NCBI GenBank assembly: GCA_003245895.1
Contig: QKBZ01000257.1
Location: 1-41,324, forward strand
Origin: Beggiatoa sp.
Lineage (GTDB): Bacteria; Pseudomonadota; Gammaproteobacteria; Beggiatoales; Beggiatoaceae
Direction of reading: 5' to 3'
Length of the DNA stretch: 41,324 bases
This document shows positions 18,435 through 27,440 of this stretch, in pieces. The notes under the pieces were generated by a model. That model had not been told where the DNA came from and did no database searches. It worked only from the letters and a program-made list of their open reading frames with translations. A program made the translations under genes and the position numbers. How positions within the stretch are numbered: position 1 is the stretch's first letter; every line of letters begins with the position of its first letter.

Positions 18435-19541
18435 TTAGGGTGAATGCGTTTCTGCCAGTGTTTTATCATAAACTGCAACTTTAGGCATAGCGACTTGTTC
18501 TGATAATGCAGCACGGGCAAATCGAAAAACACTCTCATCATTCGCTGCTTGTGTAATCGCTTGCGACAACTCAGCAATTGCATCATACCAATATCCCGCT
18601 TCTGCATAGATTTGATACTGTTGATCGCCTGCTGTGTGTGCTAACTGGCTTTTTACTGAAGCTGGTAACGCTTGATAACGTAAGGTGCCGCTGGCGACCA
18701 AATCAGCAGAACGTTCCAACTCATCAGGCACAATCACAACAAACCATTCATATTCTACTTCAGGTTTTAACTGAATGTTGTAATCTGCCAGATTTAGCGC
18801 ATGCATGCCTTTAGCGTGTTGATCGCTGTCTTCAGGTAAACCGATAGTCAGCTCTAAAAGCGGTTCTACGCTTTCTGTGCTGTTGAGGGTAAATTCAAAC
18901 TCACCTGCCCACGGAGTGGAGTTATACCAATATAATGTAGGTTGGCTTTGACTGCTTAAACCGGTGCGGCGAGGGGCTAATGGTGCAAGTAAATCAGGTA
19001 ATGTAGCAGCTTCCTCAACAACAGCTACTTCACCGCGCGATACGCCTACGCCTCTGGAGACACCACGAGAAACGCCGCGTGATACGCCTCTGGAGACACC
19101 ACGAGAAACGCCGCGTGATACCCCTCTGGACACACCGCGAGAAACACCGCGCGATACGCCTCTGGAGACACCACGAGAAACGCCGCGTGATACGCCTCTG
19201 GAGACACCGCGAGAAACGCCACGCGATACGCCTCTGGAGACACCGCGAGAAACACCGCGTGATACGCCTCTGGAGACACCGCGAGAAACACCGCGTGATA
19301 CGCCTCTGGAGACACCACGAGAAACGCCACGCGACACGCCACGAGAAACTCCACGCACGGTATCATCATTGGTCAGCCCCGCTTCACGGCGACGAATGGG
19401 ATCATCTGGATTGGGAATATGATAAGTAACTTGATAAGTTGTCTCATCGCTAATGCTGGTTTGTGCATCAGTTGCCCAAGCAGTTTGACCAGCCAGTAGT
19501 AAGCAAACACATAAGGTGCTAAATAGGTAGTACTGTTTCAT
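18435..19541 (-). CDS. DUF928 protein with GVSR tandem repeats
   Basis: A 368-residue protein with a signal peptide (core LFSTLCVCLLLAG, cleavage near AWA). About residues 63-162 are 25 perfect GVSR repeats, then GV and one more GVSR. The C-terminal half matches DUF928: PTLYWYNSTPWAGEFEFTL, then LADYNIQLKPEVEYEWFVVI and WYDAIAELSQAI. DUF928 has no known biochemistry but is found next to TPS exoproteins. It is the first gene of the operon. The repeat is strongly cationic (one Arg per four residues), an unusual insertion for a periplasmic or surface protein. Repeat number is likely variable between strains. No other frame in this block looks like a real gene. Confidence 0.85.
   Translation of the reverse strand: MKQYYLFSTLCVCLLLAGQTAWATDAQTSISDETTYQVTYHIPNPDDPIRRREAGLTNDDTVRGVSRGVSRGVSRGVSRGVSRGVSRGVSRGVSRGVSRGVSRGVSRGVSRGVSRGVSRGVSRGVSRGVSRGVSRGVSRGVSRGVSRGVSRGVSRGVSRGVSRGVGVSRGEVAVVEEAATLPDLLAPLAPRRTGLSSQSQPTLYWYNSTPWAGEFEFTLNSTESVEPLLELTIGLPEDSDQHAKGMHALNLADYNIQLKPEVEYEWFVVIVPDELERSADLVASGTLRYQALPASVKSQLAHTAGDQQYQIYAEAGYWYDAIAELSQAITQAANDESVFRFARAALSEQVAMPKVAVYDKTLAETHSP
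19053..19352 (-). repeat. Coding tandem repeat: 25 GVSR units, higher-order 36-bp period
   Basis: The protein repeats every 4 residues but the DNA repeats every 36 bp (8 copies, 19051-19338). Within each 36-mer the three GVSR units are coded differently: GGC GTA TCA CGC, then GGC GTT TCT CGT, then GGT GTC TCC AGA. So Val, Ser and Arg each use a different codon in every slot. Copies differ by a few substitutions. Confidence 0.95.
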
Positions 19542-19972
19542 AACTTTATGATTCCTAAAACGAGTGCCAACAGACTGTTAACGAAAGTTATGTCTGTAAG
19601 GGTGATACGCAGCATGACTGCGTTTGTGACCCTAAGTTAATGACGTTTTAAGCAAATGATAAGCCAGCTTACCTACAATTAAATTATTGAATAAATTGAA
19701 TTTTATTTTTAGGATTGCTGAACTTACGCAATATCATTACATCTGTTGAGACAATCAATGACTAACTCCAAGTATATAAAAGATTGACTAAGAAATAAGC
19801 ACAAGTGCTAAGAAAATTCTTGTGTTACAAATACTTATTTGTGAAAGGTCTTTTACTTCAGTTTGTTAATAGCCTGCTTACCAGCATGAGAAAACGTATG
19901 TGAGGCTATTGCTTTGCTTGCTACACTGCTAGCATATTGATGACCTCTTAAACCCGACTCTCAAATTGCGTT
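19542..19972. other. Divergent intergenic region, no gene seen
   Basis: These 431 nt separate the DUF928 start (minus) and mutL start (plus). AT-rich, with stops in all frames and no REP copy. It should hold both promoters; I could not name a convincing one. Confidence 0.45.
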
Positions 19973-21970
19973 ATGGACATCCCAAATATTCAACTCCTTT
20001 CCCCACTGGTTGCCAATCAAATTGCCGCAGGTGAGGTCGTCGAACGTCCTTCTTCTGTTATCAAAGAGTTATTAGAAAATAGTTTTGATGCAGGCGCGGA
20101 TACAGTCGAAATTGATATTGAGCAAGGTGGCGCGAAGTTAATTCGAGTGCGGGATAATGGCTGCGGAATTCGAGAAGAACAATTAGCTTTAGCCTTAAGT
20201 CGGCATGCAACTAATAAAATTAAGGATTTAGACGATCTAAGTGCGGTGCATAGTTTGGGCTTTCGTGGCGAAGCCTTAGCCAGTATTGCGTCTGTGTCAC
20301 GTTTAACGCTGTACTCGCATTTTTACAGTGCTGAACATGGATTTAGTGTTGCAGTGGATCACCAAGGCCATCCGCAAGCAATAGCACCTGCCGCGCATCC
20401 TATCGGCACCACAGTAGAAATTCGTGATTTGTTTTATAACACGCCCGCACGGCGCAAGTTTTTACGCACGGAAAAAACCGAGTTTAGTCATATTAATGAA
20501 ATGGTTCGGCGCTTGGCGTTAAGCCAATTTCCGGTCAGCATTCGCTTACGACATAACCAGAAAACGGTGTTAGCGCTGCGCCCCGCATCCACTGAAGCCG
20601 AGCAACGGGAGCGGATCGCGGCTTTGTGTGGTAACAACTTTACTGAGCAAGCTTTATACATCGAAAACCAAGTGCAAACGGATGGTTTGCAGTTGTCCGG
20701 CTGGATTTCTCTGCCGACTTTTTCGCGCAGCCAAGCGGATATGCAGTATTTTTTTGTTAATGGACGCATTATCCGAGATCGCTTGATTAATCACGCGATT
20801 CGGCACGCTTATGATGACGTGTTATATCACGGGCGACATCCAGCTTATGTATTGTTTTTAAACATTGATCCCGATCAAGTGGATGTGAATGTACACCCGA
20901 CTAAGCACGAGGTGCGTTTTACTCAAAGTCGAGTCATTCACGGTTTTATCTCGCAAACTTTAAAACAGCAACTTGCTGACACGCGCCCCAGTCGCACAGT
21001 TTTAAATGCTCAATTGCCTACAGATAAAACCTCTCCTGAACCAGCAGATTACACGCCTGACGATTCAGTCTCCGCGCCAACTATCAGCAAGCCACGCCCA
21101 ACAGCATGGCAGCAAACCCAGTTGCCAATGCAACCTGCTAAGCCCAAGCCGCAGCAAGTGCAGGAATCATTACAGCACTATCAAGCCTTATGGCAATCTT
21201 TGCCCTCAGCGACAACAACACGTCCAGCGGTTGACGTTCAAACTGAGGAAAAACCTGCGGCAGCCGTGGCAAAGGCAAAAACGGAAGTTACTCCTGCTCC
21301 ACCACCGCCAGCACCAGCCCCTGTTTCCAAAAATATACCTACGCCTAAACCCGCAGCGTCTCCCATACCTGAACAACCAGAGACAGTACCACCGTTAGGC
21401 TATGCTCTAGGTCAATTACACGGCGTGTTTATTTTGGCGGAAAATGCCCAAGGTCTAATCATCGTCGATATGCACGCGGCACACGAGCGCATTACTTACG
21501 AACGCATGAAAACGGCATGGGACGGTGAAGGCTTAAAAACACAGCAATTATTAATGCCGGTTTCTGTCGCAGTTTCAGAAGGAGAAGCCGAGTTAGCCGA
21601 GCAGCATCAAGCCTTATTCCCCAGCTTAGGGCTAGAAGTACGCCGCACAGGGCCTGCGAGTCTTACTGTGACCCAAGTACCTGCCTTGTTACAAAACGCT
21701 GATGTGGCGGACTTGGTGCGAGATGTGTTAGCGGATTTAAAACGCTATGGTATGAGTGAGCGAGTGCAAAATCATATTGCTGCTTTGCTAGGCACAATGG
21801 CGTGTCATCATTCTGTGCGCGCTAATCGACAACTTACGGTGTCAGAAATGAATGCTTTGTTGCGCGATATGGAAGCGGTGGAACGTAGCAACCAATGTAA
21901 TCACGGGCGGCCTACATGGGTGCAGTTGAATTTAAAAATGTTAGATGGTTTGTTTATGCGCGGGCAATAA
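19973..21970 (+). CDS. mutL: DNA mismatch repair protein MutL, endonuclease type
   Basis: A 665-residue protein that couples MutS mismatch recognition to strand removal. The GHKL ATPase has [19 protein letters not shown] and [10 protein letters not shown], and ends with [15 protein letters not shown] Pro/Gln/Ala-rich linker (about 340-475) precedes the dimerisation domain. The latter has the nicking-enzyme motif [12 protein letters not shown] (D499-E510), MACHHSVRA and CNHGRPTW, so this MutL should be a metal-dependent nickase as in organisms without MutH. The start ATG 19973 gives the usual N terminus [20 protein letters not shown]. Its usual neighbours (miaA, hfq, amiB) are absent. A repeat element lies directly downstream. 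Confidence 0.96.
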   Translation: MDIPNIQLLSPLVANQIAAGEVVERPSSVIKELLENSFDAGADTVEIDIEQGGAKLIRVRDNGCGIREEQLALALSRHATNKIKDLDDLSAVHSLGFRGEALASIASVSRLTLYSHFYSAEHGFSVAVDHQGHPQAIAPAAHPIGTTVEIRDLFYNTPARRKFLRTEKTEFSHINEMVRRLALSQFPVSIRLRHNQKTVLALRPASTEAEQRERIAALCGNNFTEQALYIENQVQTDGLQLSGWISLPTFSRSQADMQYFFVNGRIIRDRLINHAIRHAYDDVLYHGRHPAYVLFLNIDPDQVDVNVHPTKHEVRFTQSRVIHGFISQTLKQQLADTRPSRTVLNAQLPTDKTSPEPADYTPDDSVSAPTISKPRPTAWQQTQLPMQPAKPKPQQVQESLQHYQALWQSLPSATTTRPAVDVQTEEKPAAAVAKAKTEVTPAPPPPAPAPVSKNIPTPKPAASPIPEQPETVPPLGYALGQLHGVFILAENAQGLIIVDMHAAHERITYERMKTAWDGEGLKTQQLLMPVSVAVSEGEAELAEQHQALFPSLGLEVRRTGPASLTVTQVPALLQNADVADLVRDVLADLKRYGMSERVQNHIAALLGTMACHHSVRANRQLTVSEMNALLRDMEAVERSNQCNHGRPTWVQLNLKMLDGLFMRGQ

Positions 21971-21976
21971 CATTGC

Positions 21977-22223
21977 TTCTCGTTCCCATCGTCCCGAACA
22001 CTGCCATTAAGTTAAGCGTGTTTGTAGGGTGGAATAGGCGTAAGCCGTATTCCACCATGCGGTTTATAACCTGTTTTTGCTCAGCTTTTTTGCAGAAGTC
22101 TATGGTGGAATACGCTGCGCTATTCCACCCTACAACGACAACGGAATACGCTGCGCTATTCCACCCTACAACGACAACGCTTGCTTAACTTAATGGTAGT
22201 GATCGTCCCGATGGGAACGAGAA
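21977..22223. mobile_element. Nested MITE-like element inserted into a palindromic repeat, with 10-bp direct repeats
   Basis: The outer palindrome ends are TTCTCGTTCCCATCGTCCCG (from 21977) and GATGGGAACGAGAA (to 22223). It is interrupted by 21999-22201, whose ends CACTGCCATTAAGTTAAGC and (inverted) CACTACCATTAAGTTAAGC are 18/19 identical. ATCGTCCCGA occurs on both sides (21988-21997 and 22202-22211), a perfect 10-bp target-site duplication. Inside is a third inverted pair, GTAGGGTGGAATAGGCG (22024-22056) and the reverse copy (22104-22133). No transposase is encoded, so movement would be in trans. Confidence 0.88.
22107..22178 (+). repeat. Exact 36-bp tandem duplication inside the inserted element
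   Basis: 22107-22142 and 22143-22178 are identical, each beginning GGAATACGCTGCGCTATTCC and ending CGACAAC. The right-hand palindrome of the inner pair has thus been doubled, probably by slippage. Confidence 0.9.
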
Positions 22224-22263
22224 TCATATTGTTTTTAAAGATAAACTTTATCAAACTCAGGTC

Positions 22264-23715
22264 TCAATCTTCCTGCTCAGCCGCCACCAACCGCTGTGTT
22301 TGCCATTTACTACTCAAATTAGGCCAAATATTCAGCGTTAACACCACCAAAACCGCTAACACCAACATCACTAAACAGCCTTCAAAACTGCTGCTTAACT
22401 GATGAGCTAGCAGTTCTTTGCCTTGTAATAAAGGCGTACTCGCTGCGGCGAAAATTACTACCAATATACTTAAGCCTAAACTTGCCCCTAACTGATGTGC
22501 CACGTTAACCAAACCAGAAGCCGCACCTGCATCTTTATGTGCCACACCAGACACAGCAGCGACAGTTAAAGGAGCTAAGGCCGCACCATTGCCAAAACCA
22601 ATCAAAATCATCGGCCAGAAAATGCCGCTGAAATAGTCGGTATAAGCATTAATTTGTGTCAGGCCATACATACCGAACACCATGCAGACTAAGGCTAACA
22701 ACAACACACCACTATTGCCTAAACTGCGGCTTAATTTCGGCACTAAGGTCGATGCAATGAGCGTTGGAATAGTCACAGGTAAAAAGGCAGCACCTGCTTC
22801 CAATGGGCTAAACCCTAACACGCCTTGTAAAAATTGCGTGGCGAAGAAAAAGAAGCTGACCATTGTACCTAAGAACAACATACGGCCTAAATAACCACCT
22901 ACCCGCTCCCGACTGGCAAATAAGCGTAACGGCAGCAAAGGCTGTGGCGCACGGGCTTCTTGCAGAATAAACAACGTGATAAATACCAAGCCAATGGCAA
23001 CCATGCTAAACGTCAGCATATTGTGCCAACCATGACTGGCTGAATGCTCAATGCCAAAAACTAGTGCAGTCATGCCAACAGTTGAGGTAAACGCGCCTAA
23101 TAAATCAAATTTGCCAGAGTGTTTCTCCGTTTCGACTAATATTTTTTGTGCCGCAAATAGCAACACTAAACCAATCGGGATATTAATAAAAAAGCCCATT
23201 CTCCACGACAACCATGCGGTGAAAAAGCCGCCGATGACTAACCCAAGGCTAGAAGAAATACCAATCACGGCTGCGTAATAAGCCAGCGCACGGATACGCG
23301 CTTGGCCTTCAGGAAAATGGGTGGATAATAAAGCTAAGGTAGACGGGGCTAAAATTGCCGCACCGATACCTTGTAAAGCGCGGGCGATTAATAACCATTC
23401 TGGTGTTTGCGCCAATCCGACAATTAAAGAAGCAAAAGTGAATAAGGCAAGACCAATTAAAAACATACGTTTACGCCCTAGCAAATCGCCAGCGCGTGCG
23501 CCTAATAACAATAAACCGCCAAAACTCAATGTATAAGCATTTTGTACCCAAGATAAACCAGTATGGGAAAAGCCTAGCGTTTGATGAATTTCAGGTAAGG
23601 CTGTGATAACAATAAAAATATCAAGGACAATAATAAAATAAGTCGTCAGGATGATAAGCAGTATTGCAGTATTCTTCGTGTGTGAATCATTAGGTATATT
23701 TTCTGTCATAAACAT
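22264..23715 (-). CDS. MFS drug:H+ antiporter, DHA2 (EmrB/QacA) type
   Basis: A 483-residue inner-membrane protein of about 14 hydrophobic segments, the DHA2 layout. The family signature LDIFIVITALPEIHQTL lies in the first membrane helix, and GARAGDLLGRKRMFLIG (loop 2-3) and LLIARALQGIGAAILAPSTLALL (helix 4 and beyond) follow. It probably exports toxic organic compounds using the proton gradient; the substrate cannot be told. Start chosen at ATG 23715 (MFMTEN) with GTGGG close upstream; ATG 23709 is nearly as good. The frame is open to 23838, but the extra residues are polar and unlike the family. No linked TetR regulator or EmrA-type adaptor is present. Confidence 0.88.
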   Translation of the reverse strand: MFMTENIPNDSHTKNTAILLIILTTYFIIVLDIFIVITALPEIHQTLGFSHTGLSWVQNAYTLSFGGLLLLGARAGDLLGRKRMFLIGLALFTFASLIVGLAQTPEWLLIARALQGIGAAILAPSTLALLSTHFPEGQARIRALAYYAAVIGISSSLGLVIGGFFTAWLSWRMGFFINIPIGLVLLFAAQKILVETEKHSGKFDLLGAFTSTVGMTALVFGIEHSASHGWHNMLTFSMVAIGLVFITLFILQEARAPQPLLPLRLFASRERVGGYLGRMLFLGTMVSFFFFATQFLQGVLGFSPLEAGAAFLPVTIPTLIASTLVPKLSRSLGNSGVLLLALVCMVFGMYGLTQINAYTDYFSGIFWPMILIGFGNGAALAPLTVAAVSGVAHKDAGAASGLVNVAHQLGASLGLSILVVIFAAASTPLLQGKELLAHQLSSSFEGCLVMLVLAVLVVLTLNIWPNLSSKWQTQRLVAAEQED

Positions 23716-23938
23716 AAACCCACGCCCACCACACGATGTGAGCAACGATATGTCAGTTTCATTTTTAACCTCTAGCGGCTTGCAAAGGGAACAAATAGTC
23801 TGAAAAACAGATTGTCTATCATTAAAAAAACATATCAAATAAAATTAATTCTGATTAGAGGGATAATTTGCTAGGGGTTATGAATATTGCTCATAAATAG
23901 TTTGGTGAGAACAGGCTATAGTTGTATTCCGAGGTATT

Positions 23939-23967
23939 GTAGGATGGGCTGAGGCACGAAGCCCATC
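23939..23967 (+). repeat. GTAGG-headed palindrome, GATGGGCT type
   Basis: GTAGGATGGGCTGAGGCACG then AAGCCCATC, pairing GATGGGCT with AGCCCATC. Another copy with a full GTAGG/CCTAC closure is at 40448-40480. It lies in the roughly 300-nt divergent gap between the MFS and exonuclease genes, in which I see no gene. Confidence 0.75.
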
Positions 23968-24014
23968 AGTCGCGCCAACATCACAGTAAACTACAAATTA
24001 GAGACAAGCTGCTT

Positions 24015-24533
24015 ATGACTTACATCATGGTAGACATTGAAGCCGATGGCCCTATTCCTAGCGATTACTCCATGATTTGTTTTGGCGCGGTGGTGGTTGA
24101 GCCTTCCTTATCAAAAACCTTTTATGGACAGTTAAAACCCATTTCTGAACGCTGGATACCAGAAGCTTTAGCGGTGAGTGGCTTTTCGCGGGCGCAAACT
24201 TTGGCTTTTCCTGAACCTATCGATACCATGCAACAGTTTGCCGATTGGTTGACACAACACGCCAGCAAGCGACCGTTATTTATTTCCGACAATAATGGCT
24301 TTGATTGGCAGTTTATTAACTGGTATTTTCACCACTTTTTAGGGCACAATCCGTTTGGTTTTAGCTCCACCAATTTAGGCTCACTATACAAGGGCATCAT
24401 GCGCGATACCTTTCAAAACTTTAAACATTTGCGCCAAACCAAGCACACTCACCACCCTGTAGACGATGCTAAAGGCAATGCAGAAGCCTTATTAAGTTTA
24501 AAAGCTGAATATGGTTTAAAAATACGTCTTTAA
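24015..24533 (+). CDS. DEDD-type 3'-5' exonuclease
   Basis: A 172-residue single-domain protein. The DEDDh motifs are visible: D7 and E9 in MVDIEADGP (ExoI), D97 in NNGFDWQF (ExoII), and a His with Asp in HHPVDDAKGNAEALL (ExoIII, about 146-151). It should be a two-metal 3'-5' exonuclease on RNA or DNA ends, similar in layout to small RNase T/Rv2179c-like proteins. RNA is the likelier substrate by family, but I cannot tell. rlmE lies 159 nt downstream, so they are not clearly co-transcribed. Confidence 0.82.
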   Translation: MTYIMVDIEADGPIPSDYSMICFGAVVVEPSLSKTFYGQLKPISERWIPEALAVSGFSRAQTLAFPEPIDTMQQFADWLTQHASKRPLFISDNNGFDWQFINWYFHHFLGHNPFGFSSTNLGSLYKGIMRDTFQNFKHLRQTKHTHHPVDDAKGNAEALLSLKAEYGLKIRL

Positions 24534-24692
24534 CACACGCCACTACCAGTTTTGCGACTATTTATCCCTTTTATCGAGGATTCGCTTGTAGTTAAGCACT
24601 TTCTGCCCTAAAACATGTTAAAATCATACTTTTACCCTAAGATTTTGACTGAAAAGCCTTGTTAAATTGGTTTAGTTTTTATTTGAAAATAC

Positions 24693-25322
24693 ATGCGTCA
24701 GAAAAAAAGTAGTCACCGTTGGTGTCAAGAACACCGTACTGATCCTTATGTCAAACAAGCACACCAAGACGGATTTCGTTCGCGTGCCGTTTACAAACTG
24801 GAGCAAATTCAACAAAAGGATCGTATTTTGCGTCCTCATACCACAGTGGTTGACCTCGGTGCTGCCCCTGGAGGATGGTCACAATGGGTGAAAGCCAAGT
24901 TTGATGAGAAAATTCGCGTTTTTGCATTAGACATCTTGCCTATGGACCCGCTGGCAGGTGTGCATTTTATCCAAGGCGATTTTCGAGAAGAAAGCGTGTT
25001 GAATGAACTGTTAGCCGCCATTGGTGAGCAAAAGGCTCATCTTGTAATGTCAGACATGGCACCCAATATCAGCGGTAATAAATCGGTAGATCAACCCCGT
25101 GCGATGTTACTGGCTGAATTAGCCAGAGACCTTGCCTTTGAAGTATTAGCCCCCGACGGTCATTTTTTAGCCAAAGTCTTTCAAGGCGAAGGCTTTGATG
25201 CGTATGTGAAAAGTTTACGAGAACAGTTTCGTCAGGTCATGACGCGCAAGCCGGATGCATCGCGGGCGCGTTCACCAGAAATGTATGTATTAGCGAAACA
25301 CTATAAAGCGAAAGCGGTGTAG
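24693..25322 (+). CDS. rlmE: 23S rRNA 2'-O-ribose methyltransferase (U2552)
   Basis: A 209-residue protein equal in length to E. coli RlmE (FtsJ/RrmJ). It methylates U2552 in the ribosomal A loop late in 50S assembly. The catalytic tetrad K-D-K-E is present at K35, D121, K161 and E196 (E. coli numbering minus 3), with SAM motif [14 protein letters not shown] (52-65). ftsH follows downstream, the conserved rlmE-ftsH pairing of gammaproteobacteria. The start ATG 24693 gives the usual basic N terminus; no strong Shine-Dalgarno is seen. Confidence 0.95.
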   Translation: MRQKKSSHRWCQEHRTDPYVKQAHQDGFRSRAVYKLEQIQQKDRILRPHTTVVDLGAAPGGWSQWVKAKFDEKIRVFALDILPMDPLAGVHFIQGDFREESVLNELLAAIGEQKAHLVMSDMAPNISGNKSVDQPRAMLLAELARDLAFEVLAPDGHFLAKVFQGEGFDAYVKSLREQFRQVMTRKPDASRARSPEMYVLAKHYKAKAV

Positions 25323-25430
25323 TTCACATCGCTATCAACTATAATTGAATGACTCAAACGCCGACCGCCTGCGGTGTTTGTCTATACCTAACTGCCAAAG
25401 CAGTGTTTTTTGAGAAGAGGCATAATAACA

Positions 25431-27377
25431 GTGAATGATATGGCAAAAAACCTTTTACTCTGGGTCGTAATCGCCCTAGTACTGATGATGGTGTTCAACA
25501 ACTTTGGCCCCCGCCATGCCAACAACCAGTCCATTGAATATTCGCAATTTATCAATGCGGTACAAAGTGGTCAGGTTGAGCGAGTGGTCATCGAAGGACG
25601 CACTATCAAAGGGATTAAACAAGACGGTTCACCGTTTGTCACTTACAACCCTGGAGATAATGGTCTCATTGGCGATTTATTAGCCAATAACGTAGTGATT
25701 GAATCCAACCCACCGGAGCAACAATCACTGCTGATGCAAATTTTTATTTCATGGTTCCCCATGCTGCTGTTATTTGGTCTCTTGATCTTTTTCATGCGAC
25801 AAATGCAAGGCGGCGGTGGTCGTGGTGCGTTGTCTTTCGGTAAAAGTCGCGCGCGCATGATTGAAGAAGACCAAGTTAAAGTCACTTTTGCCGACGTGGC
25901 AGGGGCTGACGAAGCGAAAGAAGAAGTGACTGAATTAGTCGAATTCTTACGCGACCCTGGTAAATTCCAAAATCTGGGCGGTAAGATTCCACGCGGTGTG
26001 TTAATGGTTGGTTCACCGGGTACCGGTAAAACTTTGTTAGCGCGTGCCATTGCAGGCGAAGCCAAAGTGCCATTCTTCACCATTTCCGGTTCTGATTTCG
26101 TGGAAATGTTCGTCGGTGTCGGTGCGTCGCGGGTGCGCGATATGTTCGACCAAGCGAAAAAACACTCACCTTGCATCATTTTCATCGATGAGATTGACGC
26201 AGTGGGTCGCCATCGTGGCGCAGGTTTAGGCGGCGGTCATGATGAACGCGAACAAACTTTAAACCAGTTGCTGGTCGAAATGGACGGCTTTGAAGGTAAT
26301 GAAGGCATTATCGTGATTGCGGCGACTAACCGTCCTGACGTGTTAGACCCTGCGTTATTGCGCCCAGGTCGTTTTGACCGTCAAGTGGTTGTGCCATTGC
26401 CTGATATTCGCGGTCGTGAGCAAATCTTAAAAGTGCATATGCGTAAAGTGCCGATTGCTGAAGACGTAAAACCAAGTGTGATTGCACGCGGTACCCCTGG
26501 TTTCTCAGGTGCGGATTTAGCCAACTTGGTGAACGAAGCCGCTTTATTTGCTGCACGCGGTAATAAACGCTTAGTCGATATGAGCGATTTTGAGCGGGCG
26601 AAAGACAAAGTGTTAATGGGTGCTGAACGTAAGTCTATGGTGATGAGTGAAGATGAGAAAAAACTCACTGCTTACCACGAAGCCGGTCACGCCATTGTCG
26701 GTCGTTTAGTGCCTTCGCATGACCCTGTGTACAAAGTGACCATTATCCCGCGTGGTCGTGCTTTAGGTGTGACCATGTTCTTACCTGAGCAAGACCGTTA
26801 CAGCAGCAGCAAAGAGCGTTTGGAAAGTCAAATTTCCAGCTTGTTTGGTGGTCGCTTAGCAGAAGAATTAATCTTTGGTCTGGATCACATCACCACTGGC
26901 GCGAGTAACGATATTAAACGTGCGACTGAGTTAGCGCGTAATATGGTGACGCAATGGGGTATGTCTGAACGCTTAGGGCCTTTGAGCTACGGCGAAGAAG
27001 ATGGCGAAGTGTTCTTAGGTCATAGCGTGACTCAGCATAAAATGATGTCGGATGAAACCGCGCATTTGATTGATGAGGAAATTCGTTCTGTGATTGACCG
27101 CAACTATGCACGTTCAGAGAACATTCTGAAAGAAAACATGCATATTCTGCATTTAATGGCTGAAGCCTTAATCAAGTATGAAACGATTGATACTGATCAA
27201 ATCAATGAGTTAATGGAAGGCAAAGCACCGCGTCCGCCGAAAGATTGGGATGATACCCGTGGCGGTCGTGTTAATGGTGGTGATAATGACAGCGATGGCG
27301 CGGCAGAAGTGTCAGAGTTGAAAGCAAAACGCCCAGGCCCTGAAGGGGGGATTGGCGACCCTGCTAGCCAGCATTAA
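25431..27377 (+). CDS. ftsH: ATP-dependent zinc metalloprotease FtsH
   Basis: A 648-residue membrane AAA+ protease that degrades membrane and short-lived soluble proteins (sigma-32 and LpxC in E. coli). It has an N-terminal membrane helix ([17 protein letters not shown]), a second near 110-130 ([18 protein letters not shown]), the AAA domain with Walker A GSPGTGKT, Walker [13 protein letters not shown] and SRH motif [18 protein letters not shown], then zinc site HEAGH and a second acidic ligand downstream. The usual Walker A proline (GPPGTGKT) is Ser here. I chose GTG 25431 ([11 protein letters not shown]) because AAGAGG lies 10 nt upstream and it aligns with E. coli MSDMAKNL. folP follows 63 nt downstream, after a terminator. 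Confidence 0.96.
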   Translation: MNDMAKNLLLWVVIALVLMMVFNNFGPRHANNQSIEYSQFINAVQSGQVERVVIEGRTIKGIKQDGSPFVTYNPGDNGLIGDLLANNVVIESNPPEQQSLLMQIFISWFPMLLLFGLLIFFMRQMQGGGGRGALSFGKSRARMIEEDQVKVTFADVAGADEAKEEVTELVEFLRDPGKFQNLGGKIPRGVLMVGSPGTGKTLLARAIAGEAKVPFFTISGSDFVEMFVGVGASRVRDMFDQAKKHSPCIIFIDEIDAVGRHRGAGLGGGHDEREQTLNQLLVEMDGFEGNEGIIVIAATNRPDVLDPALLRPGRFDRQVVVPLPDIRGREQILKVHMRKVPIAEDVKPSVIARGTPGFSGADLANLVNEAALFAARGNKRLVDMSDFERAKDKVLMGAERKSMVMSEDEKKLTAYHEAGHAIVGRLVPSHDPVYKVTIIPRGRALGVTMFLPEQDRYSSSKERLESQISSLFGGRLAEELIFGLDHITTGASNDIKRATELARNMVTQWGMSERLGPLSYGEEDGEVFLGHSVTQHKMMSDETAHLIDEEIRSVIDRNYARSENILKENMHILHLMAEALIKYETIDTDQINELMEGKAPRPPKDWDDTRGGRVNGGDNDSDGAAEVSELKAKRPGPEGGIGDPASQH

Positions 27378-27404
27378 AACTTGAGTTAAGTCCTTAAGCA
27401 GATT

Positions 27405-27440
27405 AACCTCGGTGGTTTTGATGACTACCGAGGTTTTTTT
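27405..27440 (+). terminator. ftsH terminator whose 3' arm carries the folP ribosome binding site
   Basis: AACCTCGGT (27405-27413) pairs with ACCGAGGTT (27427-27435) and is followed by a T tract to 27440. folP starts at 27441. GAGG at 27430-27433, inside the 3' arm, is 7 nt before that ATG and is the only plausible Shine-Dalgarno, so folding would both stop transcription and hide the binding site. Confidence 0.85.

Noticed and set aside
19053-19352. Possible CRISPR array
   Set aside because: The 36-bp units are contiguous with no unique spacers and lie within a coding frame.
19046-19429. Long plus-strand and other-frame reading frames across the GVSR block
   Set aside because: They exist only because the 12-bp-based repeat lacks stops in several frames; the DUF928 frame has a signal peptide and a recognised domain.
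23716-23838. N-terminal extension of the MFS exporter
   Set aside because: Polar, cysteine-containing residues unlike DHA2 N termini; two ATGs at 23709 and 23715 fit better.
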